The notes below the pieces were generated by a model that was not told the origin of the DNA, made no database searches, and worked only from the letters and a program-made list of their open reading frames with translations. The position numbers and the translations under genes were made by a program. Source: Rosa chinensis (taxonomy: Eukaryota > Streptophyta > Magnoliopsida > Rosales > Rosaceae). Taken from it: a stretch of 64,000 bases of DNA. This document shows positions 11,124 through 22,555 of the stretch, in pieces. Within the stretch, counting starts at the first letter, position 1; every line of letters starts with the position of its first letter. The stretch covers positions 21,192,001 through 21,256,000 of the forward strand of contig NC_037090.1 in the NCBI RefSeq assembly GCF_002994745.2. Reading direction: 5' to 3'.

Positions 11124-12206
11124 ATGGCGGAGTTCATACCCGAAGATGTGATAGTCAAAGTCCTGGAGAGGTTGCCGATCAAATCCTTAATCCGCTTCAC
11201 CTGCGTTTCAAAGCGCTGGCGTTTCATCATATTGTCCGACCCACAATTTGCCAAAACCCATTACAAAGTATCTTGTGAGCACCAAACCATCCGCCACAGA
11301 CTCCTCTTCAACAGCCCCGACAAGTTTGGATTTGATTCCCTTGATTCCGAGTCGCCGTTGTCGTTCGGAGACAATTCATGTGTGAGAAAGGTTAGAATCC
11401 CATTTTTGAAACCAGGCGACATTCTGAGTATGCCACGCTCCTGCAATGGTTTGGTATGTGCAGCAGTTATTGTCTCGTTGTCACCAAAGATTCTGTATCA
11501 TTGGTATATTTGGAACCCATCAACTGGATTCTTTAAAAAATTACCTGATCCTTCCATGAATATTGTGTATCTACAATATTATGGTATTGGCTATTTGTCA
11601 GCCACTGATGACTACAAAATTCTCAAACCCAGGGAGATATTCTCATCGAGAGCTAACGTTTGGAAGACCATTGAGTTCCCTAATTTGGATGAATTATACT
11701 TATCGAGTGAGGGGATTCGTTCAAATGAAGCACTCCATTGGTTCCACGCAGGTAATGCGGATATTGTTGCTTTTGATCTGTCAATTGAAGAATTCCGATC
11801 AATGCCACTACCTACTACTTTTGAGCACGGGTGTTTCATACATCTGGCGGCTTCTGTTGGAGGATGCCTGTGTGCGTTTGATTTACAAAACGTTAAGGCT
11901 AGTGGCTCTATCTATATGTGGGTCATGAGAGAATATGGGGTGGCCGACTCCTGGACTAAGCTCTTCAACTTTAAGGTCTCCAGTCAGCCCGAGGATATAC
12001 GTATTTGGGGGCCGATATTCCTTGGGGACACTAGTATAATTTTTGAGTTTCAGATTGCGATTAAAGAGATTGATGGTGGCAGGATACGTATGAATGATTT
12101 CAAGTTGATAAGGAGTGTTCATGAGAACGCAGAGAAGCTTGAAACGTGTGCCTCGCGAGAGTTCATGATTGCATATGAAGAGACCCTACTTTGGCTAAAC
12201 GATTGA
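11124..12206 (+). CDS. F-box protein with F-box-associated domain, intronless
   Basis: Complete 360-residue protein in one exon. The N-terminal F-box (about residues 1-45) reads FIPEDVIVKVLERLPIKSL followed by RFTCVSKRWRFIILSDPQFA, the usual SKP1-binding signature. The remainder is an F-box-associated, kelch-like region: SCNGLVC near residue 107, WNPSTGFFKKLP near 130, the short G-Y element YGIGYLSATDDYKI, NEALHWFHAG near 203, and IVAFDLSIEEFRSMPLP. This architecture is that of CPR1/CPR30-like and S-locus-F-box-like proteins, adaptors that deliver targets to SCF ubiquitin ligase. The target is not predictable. The ATG was chosen because it opens directly onto the F-box. It is convergent with the E2F gene, whose stop lies 1.77 kb downstream. 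Confidence 0.92.
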   Translation: MAEFIPEDVIVKVLERLPIKSLIRFTCVSKRWRFIILSDPQFAKTHYKVSCEHQTIRHRLLFNSPDKFGFDSLDSESPLSFGDNSCVRKVRIPFLKPGDILSMPRSCNGLVCAAVIVSLSPKILYHWYIWNPSTGFFKKLPDPSMNIVYLQYYGIGYLSATDDYKILKPREIFSSRANVWKTIEFPNLDELYLSSEGIRSNEALHWFHAGNADIVAFDLSIEEFRSMPLPTTFEHGCFIHLAASVGGCLCAFDLQNVKASGSIYMWVMREYGVADSWTKLFNFKVSSQPEDIRIWGPIFLGDTSIIFEFQIAIKEIDGGRIRMNDFKLIRSVHENAEKLETCASREFMIAYEETLLWLND

Positions 12207-13972
12207 TCTGATCGGCGATTTCCCTTTGATTGCTTTTGATGCCATGCATGCAGTGGTTTTCTTTTTGTTCCTCTGCCTGAGTTGTTTCCTTTTAGCAGTC
12301 TCTGTTATTTGGTTTGGCTCAAGTTTGTTTCGTTACAGATGCATTGGCTCTTGAGAATATGTCTGCTTTCTTTCAGTCATTTGAGAAGGATATTAAATTA
12401 TTCATTGAACTTTTACTGACCATGTTGTATACTTGAATATGAGCTAACACACATGCCCATTACACTTAACTGGTAAACATTATATCTACAGTTCTACAAT
12501 GACTTATACTTGGCGATGTTTAAATTGGTGACTAGTTGCTATGAACCTAATACAAATATCATCCAATGCTCCCGTGAATGTACAGACCAAGTGTACCACA
12601 GATTCGTAGTATGAATAATCAACAAACTGCTTGAAAGAACATCAATCCTGATAAATTTCTTCCCCGCAAAATGGTAATCCATCTCATTTCTTTAGTTTTA
12701 GACGTGGAAGTGTGAATCATGAATCATATGATTAGATATAAGTCAGGCATTATCCGCCATAACAGGCTTGAGTATTAAAGACAAGTAGGCAACTCACCCT
12801 GTGAATAAGATCATTTGAAATCAGTGTACTCTGCTTAAGTTGGAAGAAATTAATTGGAATTGGAATTGGAACGAAGAATGCCATTTGAATATGTCAGTTA
12901 CTCAACTAAAATGCTCAGGATTACTGGATCAGTACAAATATTCAGAACAAAAGCTAAAAATAGCACCGCGCAAGGCGCAGAACCCATAATCCAGAGCATA
13001 GCATACCCCAAAAACATTCAAAGCTAAACAACCTAAAGAAATGAGGATTATCCGCCATCGGGCATTATCCGACCTCAGAGCCGGGTCAGGGTTAGGTTCC
13101 AGTAATTTCCAAATTAGGATCGACACAAGTTAATTTCAGAGTTTGATATACCATCTGTGATCCAGGTCTTTAATTCTTGTTCTTCAAAGATCGCAAGTTC
13201 ATATGGCCTAGTTCGACATCTTGTTCCAATGCATGAGGAACGTCTATATCTAGATGAGACTGCAGATATTCAATGCAGTCTCAAACTGAAACGGATAAAA
13301 AAAAAAATGATTACCAGAAGCACAAGAATCTTTCAGGCAACCTTTTGTTTCCCTACAAAGGAGTGAAAAACAAACACTTCAAGCTTTTTCTCGCTACAGC
13401 AATGCTTTGAAAAAAATGCAGCATTACATGGGGCAACCAGGAAAAAAGACATTTGCATCGAGGCAAAACTGGTATGGCAACAATGGTACATCCAGCATTT
13501 CAACAATGTTTTAGATGCGAAAGAACATAATCCGATTACACCTAGAAATTAAGCCTATCCTGCATCATGTTTAAAATTAAAGAATTTACAGAAGGCTTTT
13601 CCAAACTAAACTCATACATTAAATAATGAACATGCATCGTGCAACTAGATTATGCAATACTTCATCGCCAATGTAGCCTACGATTATTAACTGCACGATA
13701 ACTCATTCCTCGCTAAATATCCGCCGCTTTTAAAGTATCATAAAATTAAGTCTTTATTCCTACAACAGGGGGTCAAATGCAGTACTGAACTGTACAGTAT
13801 AACAATACTCCCCAGCTTGTCATCCAATCAGCTTCTTCCACAAGCTTCACCCATGTTCATTATCAGGCAATCACTTGGCATCTGCAAGCAATACTTCACA
13901 GCGATGGAAGGCCACGGATGGGGTAGTAGATACATGAGATATCTACAAATAGCTGGTTACACAAACCCAGAC
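12207..13972. other. Convergent intergenic region (3' sides of F-box and E2F genes)
   Basis: Holds the 3' untranslated regions of the plus-strand F-box gene and the minus-strand E2F gene. I see no further gene. ORFs of 60-70 codons here have no family signature. Confidence 0.6.
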
Positions 13973-16900
13973 TCACCTTTGGGAAAAGTTAACAGCATGA
14001 GATGGAACTTCAACAATTCCAGATGGTGGTGTTTGTGGCCTTGGGGTACTTACATCGGGCAGTCCAAAATCAGCATTAAGCATGTCTTCCCCATTCCATT
14101 CAATAGCTGCTATAATAGTCACGGTGAAGGAATACACTTGGTTACAAACAAAAGACAAGATAAAAATCAAAACAATGGGATGAGAGCGAATGCAAAAGGG
14201 AGTGAACATCTTTGAAAAAGGATACAGTCTGTTCTCCACATATCCGTAATGCTAACATCAACACCAGACAAAAGCCAGTAGTCTGCATCATTCTGCAAAC
14301 ATAAAAAACGAAACATTCAGCCATAAACAAGAATCATATTCATTATTGAGTATTAATGGTTTTTTAAAAATGATCTCCACGAGCATATGAAACTCCATAC
14401 ATGAATGTAGATTGCCGTTTTCTTAAACTCCTATCTACATGGTTGACTTTGAGTCTTGGTATGATTTCTAATTTTATTTTCCTTTTGCAACTATTTACAG
14501 AAAAACAAATTCGTCAGAATAATGATACTTACATCAACATCAGAAGGAACAATCCTCATCATTCCCCCACCAAACTCCTGAGAAGCATTTACATCAGAGC
14601 ACGTCTGATCAACTTGAGCTTGTTGCGCCCTAGGATCAATTTCCTTCCCTCTGTTTTGTCCATTGACCATTTCTGTTGTTGATTGCTCATTAGAGCCAGA
14701 ACCAGAAACAATTGGGAAGCTAGCAGGTGGCTCAACTCCATTGATGTCATCAAACTTCTCCTCAAATTGACTAATATCAATCAATAAAGAAAGACAAATG
14801 AATTAACCAAAAAAGAAAGTCAATCTCTTTCGGCATGCAAACAAGCATACCACTATTCAGAAAGAAAACCATTACTGTGTACATGTAGTTACATCAGCCA
14901 CAGAAAGAAGGAATGATACCTGACAAGGTACACGTCAATGGGTCCCATTGTGCTTCTAAGTATTATCCTGTATCTCCGTTGTGGATAGTCGACAGCCTGG
15001 TGTGTATTGAAAGACAATTTAGTAATGCATTAAAGAGAAAAAGGAATATATAACTTGTAACTTCTGAGAAAAATTAATCTTGACTTACTTCATCGGGATC
15101 TGGGACTTCCAAGGTGGTTCCATGTGGAGCTTTAATTGCTATCAGGGTTTCATTCTGGCAAAGAAAAGGGACAACTAGTTCAATGGAAAATACTAAAGGA
15201 TGATAGAAATATGTGTTAGAACTTAGAAATGATGCATGGCATTCACCTGGAAGCACGGTAGGCCCTTAATGTCTTCTTCAGTCACAAAAAGCCACCTAGA
15301 GTAGGAGGTAATACCGTAACAACATATGATTACACATGGAAGCAGGTAATAAATAATATGAATATAGAAATCAATAACAATCTGCAAGAGTGATGGAGAA
15401 GAAGATTTTACTTTCGGTTGTTTTCATCTCCACTTAAATCCCTCAACTTTTCTTCCATCTCTCTGCACCAGTATAAAAGCATCAGCATCTCCAAATAGTT
15501 CCAAGATAGTGAAATTGATGTTTAAAGAAAATTAACCACATAAACCTTATTCGGTCATCTAAGCTGCGCTCTTTTAAAGATAGGCTTTCCACTTCTCCCT
15601 GCAAAACAAAACCACAAGGTCAAACTTCTTGCCTTAAAAGGATACTAAGTTGTCAGAATTTCCTTTTACCACCACGGTTTTTATAGCAATGTACAGAACT
15701 GGAATTGTGCATCTATAGATTAAGAAACAGTTTGTGGTTATGGTTATGGAGTGATCTACAGAAAATTCTAAAATAATCCAAAAGACAGCAGAATAAACTA
15801 GTGCTAGCCTTCACAGGACAACATTATGAAATCAACATTTCAATACCTGTAATATAGAGAGATCAGCATCCAGATCTCCTGGCCTTGAAGCATCAAATCC
15901 CCTGATCAATCATTTAACCCATCCTTGCATAAGTTTCAAATGTGTTCCAGATATTATTAGAACTAGAATTGAATTCATATAGAGGGAAGAAAATTTTGAC
16001 AATAAACTATATTAGATTACTTCCAACGTATTCTGTTCTTGAGCTTCTTTTCTATGAGACCTATGCCTTCCAAGACATTTGTGATGTCATATATCCGCCT
16101 CTTCTGCACCTGTTTCATTTGGGAAACCCTTCAATCACTATACAACAAGATATGTGCTTGTGTGTATGAATATACATATTTTGGGGGTGGGGGGTGGGTG
16201 TGTATTAACACATTCAGACAAAATGAATACCTCTAAAGTTTCTGCTGCTTTGTTTAGATCAAGGATTCCATCTTCTGCTTGCTTAATCAAATTGATGAAT
16301 TTTTTTGTCAATAGACCTGGACAATTCAAGTACAGTTATCTCACAGTGAGAAAATTTTACATCCTTATACAAACAACACATGTCAACTACACAAACCTAG
16401 AGAACTGTCAAAACGACAGCTGCCAGCTGGAGTAAGAGGACAAGGAGAACCTGCATGTTGAAAGAAGCAACAAAATTAGATCTCATTATATGTGATAAGA
16501 TATGTCAAGAGTTTGTGACATATTTATGCCAAGAACAATGAAGCCTGGTCCTAGATTTCATTGTTTCACATCTCCCAGGAAAATTCCTTTGCTTCCCCCT
16601 CCAAAGAATCTGGACCTTTGATGAAATACAATTGGCTGGGATGTCCCAGCTCACTCTTTTACGTGGACTAGCTTTCCTTGAATGATAGATTTTCCCAGAA
16701 AACTAAAGAGATAAGAACACTCACCAGCATTTGATGCAGGTGTCTGAGGCCCAGATTTGCCCTTTGAAGCCTTTGTTCTGTTGTTTGTCCTTCCTGCTTT
16801 TGTAGTAGACACAGGGGTTTGAAGGGGACTTTGAATCATATTATTATATCCTGGACTGCTAGTCCAATCGTTGTTCTCCGCTTCATTGTTGTCCACTGCA

Positions 16901-18126
16901 CCCTTCCTTATAAATTGCTGAGAAATAGAAACACAGTTGAAGAATTTCAGCAAACATACTAGTTAAAATGCACAACGAATACTTTGGTAATTCTTTTACA
17001 TAATGATATCTGAAAATCAATCTAGATATTGGAGTATGGAGAATGCAGCCACAATACGGAAATGGAATACTTTCTTGCTACTCATACACAAAGTTTCTAA
17101 CAATCAACATTAAAATCAAGGAAAATTGTCAAAGCATAAATGTGTACAACTGTAAGAAAATTCTGCAAAGATACAGATAAGTATGGTAAGAAAGATAAAC
17201 CAGCATGTAAGCTTGCTCGGCCATCGGGACAGACTCAGTGCAAACACAAAGAGTTAAATGCTCCTTTTTTCAAAGGCTAACAACATATTAGATAAATCAT
17301 ACAATTGCACTGAATAGCCTAATCGTGTGTCAGTCATTACACCTGATTGCATTTCTATAACTTTAATCTATACACTTAACGAATAGATAGGGAACTATAT
17401 GAGCAGCATTTGATTCCAAAAGGGAGCCAAATACTACAAGCTGATTCCGTGTAAATCAGTACCTTCGACCCGGATTAGGCAACGCACGGTTAAGAGTTAT
17501 ACCTACAGCATATCGAACATCCCTATCTTAGTCTTCCCCTCACGCAAATTTCAATCCGGATTCTTCAACTTTACAATTTGAGACACACAAACTAAGCTTA
17601 CAAATAATTACATCAAAATCTATATAAAACCTGAACGAACAGTGGCTTAGCAAAAAGTCAACTTATGAGCAAATTCCTCATAATATTAGCACTGCATATA
17701 ATCAGAAACAACTCCTATGAGCTAATTAGGAATTGATCCCCATCTCAGAGAAACCCTAACTCACCAACAACCACTCAATCAAAAATCCCAAAATCCAAGC
17801 CGCCAATCAACCACCGCAATTCCCCTCAGCTCTTCACTCAATGACCACACCCAATTCCACTAAACAAACCAAACGCATGGACATACAAACACAGATTAGC
17901 CAGCACTCACCGGAGATCGAACAACAATAGCTTCCGGCTCCTGGTCCGCCGGCCTCTGAGCTCCCCCGGAAAATTGATGATAATCAGCCGGAGGAAAAAA
18001 CGGCGGCTTATTCGACTCGAACACTAGGTGGCGCCTCATCGGCGGCACGATCTGGCTGCCGCCTCCAGTGGCCGGCGGCGGCGGCGGCCCTGGTTGTCGG
18101 CTGGGAGCTCGAGCGCAGCCGGACAT
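13973..18126 (-). CDS. E2F transcription factor, complete, 14 exons
   Basis: Typical plant E2F of 476 residues, read right to left. Exons: 18126-17911, 16917-16725, 16450-16397, 16316-16231, 16109-16021, 15901-15847, 15598-15546, 15462-15412, 15295-15247, 15154-15089, 14996-14920, 14770-14533, 14292-14226, 14109-13973. All junctions are GT-AG and the sum is 1431 nt. The N-terminus is proline-rich ([27 protein letters not shown]). The winged-helix DNA-binding domain spans about 154-213: [16 protein letters not shown], then [19 protein letters not shown]. Next come a leucine-rich dimerisation segment and marked box (about 214-330) for the DP partner. [16 protein letters not shown] near 412-428 is the retinoblastoma-binding, activation region, so this is an activator-type or E2FC-like E2F rather than a DEL/E2F-like repressor. 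It should control S-phase genes in the nucleus with DP and RBR. An in-frame upstream ATG at 18156 would add ten residues; plant homologues begin MSG, so 18126 was chosen. Confidence 0.96.
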
Positions 18127-18480
18127 GGAGAGGATCTCACCGGCTCGAACCGTCACCGATTGCGACGACGAGGAGCGAGCGAGCGAGCGGGAGGGAGAGA
18201 GGTGCAGATCTTTAGGGTTTGGGGGAATCGGAGAGAGGCGGAGAGAATCGGAGGGAGTTGGGAGGGGCTTAGGGTTTATGAGGGAGGCGAAATGGGATCT
18301 CCGAGAGGGGTAGAGAGAGAAAGTGGAGGGTTAGAGAGAGAAAGTGGAGGGTTAGAGAGAAGGGTAAGAGGAAAGTGGGTGTTGAAGGGGGTTAGGGGAA
18401 GAGCTAGCAGAAAACGAGGGAAGCGAGGGAATTTTTAGTTTCGGATAGATGTGGAGGGAACACGGGGGAAAAAATATTAA
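18127..18480 (-). promoter_or_regulatory. Purine-rich leader/promoter of the E2F gene
   Basis: Directly upstream of the E2F start codon the plus strand is dominated by GA/GGA words. A 21-bp unit (AGAGAGAGAAAGTGGAGGGTT) is repeated at about 18311-18358; the E2F transcript would carry it as CT-rich sequence. CT/GA-rich leaders are frequent in plant housekeeping promoters and can bind GAGA-binding BPC proteins; that role is inference. No exact TTTCCCGC-type E2F site was found. Confidence 0.45.
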
Positions 18481-20036
18481 TTCGCTGCCGAGTTTTTCTA
18501 TTTCTTACCCCCTAGCTTTTCTAAATTGCGTTCTGGCCCCCTGGATTTTTTTTTTCGTTAGACAACCAATAATCAGATATTGTATTACAATGACCCAATG
18601 GAGGAATAGTTGGAATACCCGTGCATATTTATTTTTTTCTGTGGGAATGACTGGTGCATCAACATGTGATAAGAGAAATCTGTGGTGTCGTGTGGTGGCA
18701 AGTTTTTAGTTGTGACTCAAAACATTTGAACGTTTGAGTTTTGAAAATGTTGGTGCTTATGGTATGACAATGGCGGATTTACAACGAAGTAATAGGTCGT
18801 TATTAACCTTTTAAAAGCAACGTACATGTGTATATTTTAATAATTCAAAAGAAATATTTAAAATTACTAAGAAGAATTTTAGAAAATTATGTCATTATCG
18901 GCACTTATCATTAATGATTTAATGGCACATACCTTGCCACCATAGTCAATATATTAGATTCAGTTACATATATATTGTCCAACGTGTTAATTTTTTGTTT
19001 GAAGAGAAAATTAATTAGAGTAGAGATGTGGGGTAACGACCAATGTGTGCAATTCTTTTGTCCAAGCAAAAGGTGTGTAGTTCTCATATCAAATCTTATT
19101 AAGACATACAATCAAGTATCATGACCATTTAAAGAATAATTTTGCAGTCCATTAATGTGTATTTATATATCAAGTAGACTAGGTTTGATATAAAGGTAAA
19201 TTGGCTTCATACATTAGTAGACTAGTTTAGCTTGATCTCGAATTAGTCTATCTTTATATTGAACTTAGTTTACATCAAATTGGTACATTAATGTACTGTG
19301 TAGGTTGAATAATAAACTTTAGCTAGTAGTTGAACTAAAATGCAAAGGTTAACAAAAGAACCTGAGTGCATGAAGGGGCATGAATGAAAAGAAGGACCAG
19401 AAAGCGTGGGGAATATGAAAAAAGACAGAATCAAGTGTCAATTTTCGAATTAGTTGAAAAGTTTGGTGCATAATTCGAGAGCTGCTAAATGAAAAGACAA
19501 GAAACGAAAAATACAAGAAGAATCGCCGATCCGCGCCTTTTATTTGTCTTTAAACAAATAAAATTATAAAACTGTGATTTTATTGACGTTGAATTCTCAC
19601 GTCTCATCCAACCAACCCTAAGCACCACGTACCCAAAAGTTGGTGTGTTGGTATTGGTGGTGCTACTGTTGCTGGGTTCATGTGACATTTGGCGACCTCC
19701 TTCTCATTCGCCACATTTAACCCGCCGTCAAAGGTCAGCCACTTCACACTTTTGCCCAGGTTGTTGGTGGACCCTTCTAGGCTTAGGTCTAAGTGTCTAA
19801 CGTAGGGGCATTTTTATTTTTTGTCCCTTCCACATATTTTTTCTATCTGTTTTTTTTTTTTCTTCCAATTTTACTATGCCTTTAGAAAAAAAAAAAAAAA
19901 GGGGGGCAACAATTTGTATTTAAAAAATTCATCAAAATTGAAAGTAACAGAATTCTTTTGAGGTATTTTGAGAGAGTTTTAAAGGCATTATTAAATTAGA
20001 AATCTAAGAAACGCATGTTAGATGCACGATTGTATC
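18481..20036. other. Intergenic AT-rich region
   Basis: No gene recognised between the E2F promoter and the LINE insertion. Runs of T and A occur near 19850-19910. Weak inverted words around 19170-19290 may be an old MITE but no clean termini are visible. Confidence 0.5.
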
Positions 20037-20071
20037 AAATAAAACATTAAATGTCACTAGTCACATGAGCC

Positions 20072-22555
20072 ATGACACGCGCTACACGCGCTTCTTTTTC
20101 CTCTCCTAGAGCTCTGCTAGGGTTTGTGCAAGCAAGATTTGCAGCCACCGGGGAGATCGGATGGTGGCCACCATGGCCAGGCTTTAGTACCACCACTTGG
20201 CAAATCTCCTTTTCCCATTCTACACCAAATGTCCCCAACTCTCTGTTTTTCCTTAGCATCGCCCCAACCATACTTGAAACCAGGGCCAAACATGACCTCC
20301 TTTCCCTTGAAAACATCAGCTACCCTCCTTCCTGGATCTACTCGTCCCTTGGAAAGATTAGCTATGTCCGGACCTCGACCTTTCTCTCTGCACACAACAG
20401 TTCAGCGAATGCATGTTCCAGAAGCACAATCATGGTGGCGCCTCTTAGTAGGATGGGTAAGAGATGGATCCACTTGGAACTTGATTCGGGTATCTACATT
20501 AATCAGGTACGCCGTTCTATTCTCAAATCACCTCTTAGTTTAGCTAATGATTGCTTTGATTTTATTAACGCCGCTGAGCAATTAATACGCTCGAGAGTTT
20601 TTATGAAGAATCGATACCTCTTCCGAGCACGCTTAATTCGGCCCTCGACCAACCCTACAAGATTCTATCTCATATTACCTAGTTGTGCTATGGATTTTGT
20701 GTTTTTTCAAGACCATGCGTACCTGATTTTATGTGCTGACCCCAACCCTTTGTCTTCGCGACCTCACCCCTGGATGACTATTTATAGGGTAGTGCTGGGT
20801 TTACACTGGTCACAGTCACAATCCGGTGTTCTACTTAGAAATTCCTTTGGCATTGCAATGGCTTACAGCCCTAACGCCCGAGCCCAAAGCAACCCCCCTC
20901 GAAGAAACCCTACATTTTTCAATCCCTATCCCAAACCAAACAGAAATGAACCACCTTTTGTTGCTAACATTGGCGGTACTCGTATAGTGGTAGAGAGCAG
21001 TCAAACCCAGGTGTTTATTCCTAGGCATTCCATTACCAACAAGGAACACCTCACCAACTACTGTCTTCTAGCCAAATTTTTTGGCAAGAAGGTGTCTCCT
21101 AGGAAAATCGCTAGGAAGTGCAATAGGATGTGGTCCTGCCTACAAGGGACTGTCAAGCTGACTCAAATGGCTAATGGATGGTACTCCCTCGAGTTCACCT
21201 ACCTACAAGATGTCGATTTTGTCCTTGAGCACAGACCATGGTTTGTCAAGGGCAGAATTTTCCATATCCGGAAGTGGTCGCCTTCCTTTAACCCTCGTGA
21301 GGCTACAATTGAGACTTTGGTGCTGTGGATCAGGCTTCCAAATCTCCCATTACACTTCTGGAGCAGAGAGGCAATCCAACCGATTGTTCAGGTGGTTGGA
21401 CATTTTATTAAACTGGATGAAAGAACAGAGGAAAGTGAGAACTATATCTTCGCTAGAGTCTGTATGGAAATTGACCTCAAAACCCCACTTAAAAGGGTTT
21501 TGGTTGTCCGAGAGGCTGATGAAGGAGACCTGCCCTTCGACTTGGTAAGCCCTCCTGCAAAGATTTTCATTTCATATGAAGCTATCTTTGAAATTTGTTT
21601 TGAATGCGGAAGCCACAAACATGTTATCCGCAAGTGCCCCTATAAGAAGAAAGAGAAGCACTTTGTCATGGTGGACAAAGAAGAAGGGGATCAGGATGTG
21701 GAGCCTGAAGGAATGGAGGTTGACTCGGAAATAAGAAACTTGGCAACAGAGAAGGTAATGATCTACTTCCCACAACCGGCAAAGCCTGACTTCGGCCTTG
21801 ATGAAGTTGATGGCCCCAAGGACAACCACAATCCGTCTTCTCCTGATTGGACTCCGGTGGGAAGAAGGAACCGTACTGTGAGTAAACCGGCTGATACTGA
21901 AACAAGCGAAACTCCTGCAGACAAGAATAAGGAGAAAGTTAAGGTCTATACTCGAAAGGGCAAGGAAGTGATGGCACCTAAGAAAGCTACTAGGCAGGCT
22001 CTTATCAAGCCGGGGATAAGCTTTAAGGATGCTGCTAAAGGGCATGGCACTATTGTGATTGGTGACAAGGAAACTGATAGTTTTTTCAAAGCTCAGGGGC
22101 ACAAGAAGACTGTCGGGGCTGTTGGAAGCTCATCCTCAAGTGAGGAGGTGGTGAGTGGTTCTACCTCTTTCAGCTCTGTCCTCTCTTATTCTTCTTTCCC
22201 TGAAATTGCTAAACTGTATAATTCCCCTATTTGCTATGACCATTTGATAGAGGAGTTATACTCACCTACGGATGCAGTTGCGTCCTATAATGCTAATTTG
22301 GGGTTGCCAAATGTGCAGTTTGAAAATTTTAATGATGCTAGGGCATCTAGGTTTGAGGAAGATGACAGCATGAATGAATATGAGATCCAGATGATCAATG
22401 GAAAGAGGGCTTTGTTTGCTAAGGCTGACAGCTCGGTAATGAGTTCTGGCTCCAGGAAACGTAATCAAGAAGAAAATGAGGATCAAAGCATGGCTGATGC
22501 TGGTGAAGCTGTTGGGGAGGGCAGCGCCTCTTCTCCCAAAATCCAGAAACCATGA
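20072..22555 (+). CDS. LINE ORF1: DUF4283 and zinc-knuckle protein
   Basis: Open frame of 827 codons. A DUF4283 domain lies at about residues 325-425 (NYCLLAKFFGKKVSPRKIAR, LEHRPWFVKGRIFHIRKW), then LWIRLPNLPLHFWS. A CCHC-type zinc knuckle, CFECGSHKHVIRKC, is near 510-523. The C-terminal 300 residues are acidic, basic and low complexity, with a KRNQEENEDQ patch near the end. In the family ORF1 binds element RNA in the ribonucleoprotein. The first 300 residues are unassigned: the first 120 or so look like translated leader. From the internal ATGs near 20432 and 20453 a more protein-like block begins (MGKRWIHLELDSGIYIN). The true start may therefore be internal. The stop codon overlaps the ORF2 ATG. 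Confidence 0.85.
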   Translation: MTRATRASFSSPRALLGFVQARFAATGEIGWWPPWPGFSTTTWQISFSHSTPNVPNSLFFLSIAPTILETRAKHDLLSLENISYPPSWIYSSLGKISYVRTSTFLSAHNSSANACSRSTIMVAPLSRMGKRWIHLELDSGIYINQVRRSILKSPLSLANDCFDFINAAEQLIRSRVFMKNRYLFRARLIRPSTNPTRFYLILPSCAMDFVFFQDHAYLILCADPNPLSSRPHPWMTIYRVVLGLHWSQSQSGVLLRNSFGIAMAYSPNARAQSNPPRRNPTFFNPYPKPNRNEPPFVANIGGTRIVVESSQTQVFIPRHSITNKEHLTNYCLLAKFFGKKVSPRKIARKCNRMWSCLQGTVKLTQMANGWYSLEFTYLQDVDFVLEHRPWFVKGRIFHIRKWSPSFNPREATIETLVLWIRLPNLPLHFWSREAIQPIVQVVGHFIKLDERTEESENYIFARVCMEIDLKTPLKRVLVVREADEGDLPFDLVSPPAKIFISYEAIFEICFECGSHKHVIRKCPYKKKEKHFVMVDKEEGDQDVEPEGMEVDSEIRNLATEKVMIYFPQPAKPDFGLDEVDGPKDNHNPSSPDWTPVGRRNRTVSKPADTETSETPADKNKEKVKVYTRKGKEVMAPKKATRQALIKPGISFKDAAKGHGTIVIGDKETDSFFKAQGHKKTVGAVGSSSSSEEVVSGSTSFSSVLSYSSFPEIAKLYNSPICYDHLIEELYSPTDAVASYNANLGLPNVQFENFNDARASRFEEDDSMNEYEIQMINGKRALFAKADSSVMSSGSRKRNQEENEDQSMADAGEAVGEGSASSPKIQKP

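Noticed and set aside
18028..18438. Long plus-strand ORFs opposite E2F exon 1 and its leader
   Set aside because: They are antisense shadows of a GC- and GA-rich exon/leader; composition is low complexity and no family matches.
18400..18480. Possible E2F autoregulatory site upstream of the E2F gene
   Set aside because: Only near matches such as GGGGGAAAAAA are present; no TTTSSCGC consensus was found.
19140..19300. Possible MITE with AGACTAG / CTTTATATTGAAC inverted words
   Set aside because: Inverted match is short and imperfect and no target duplication was seen.
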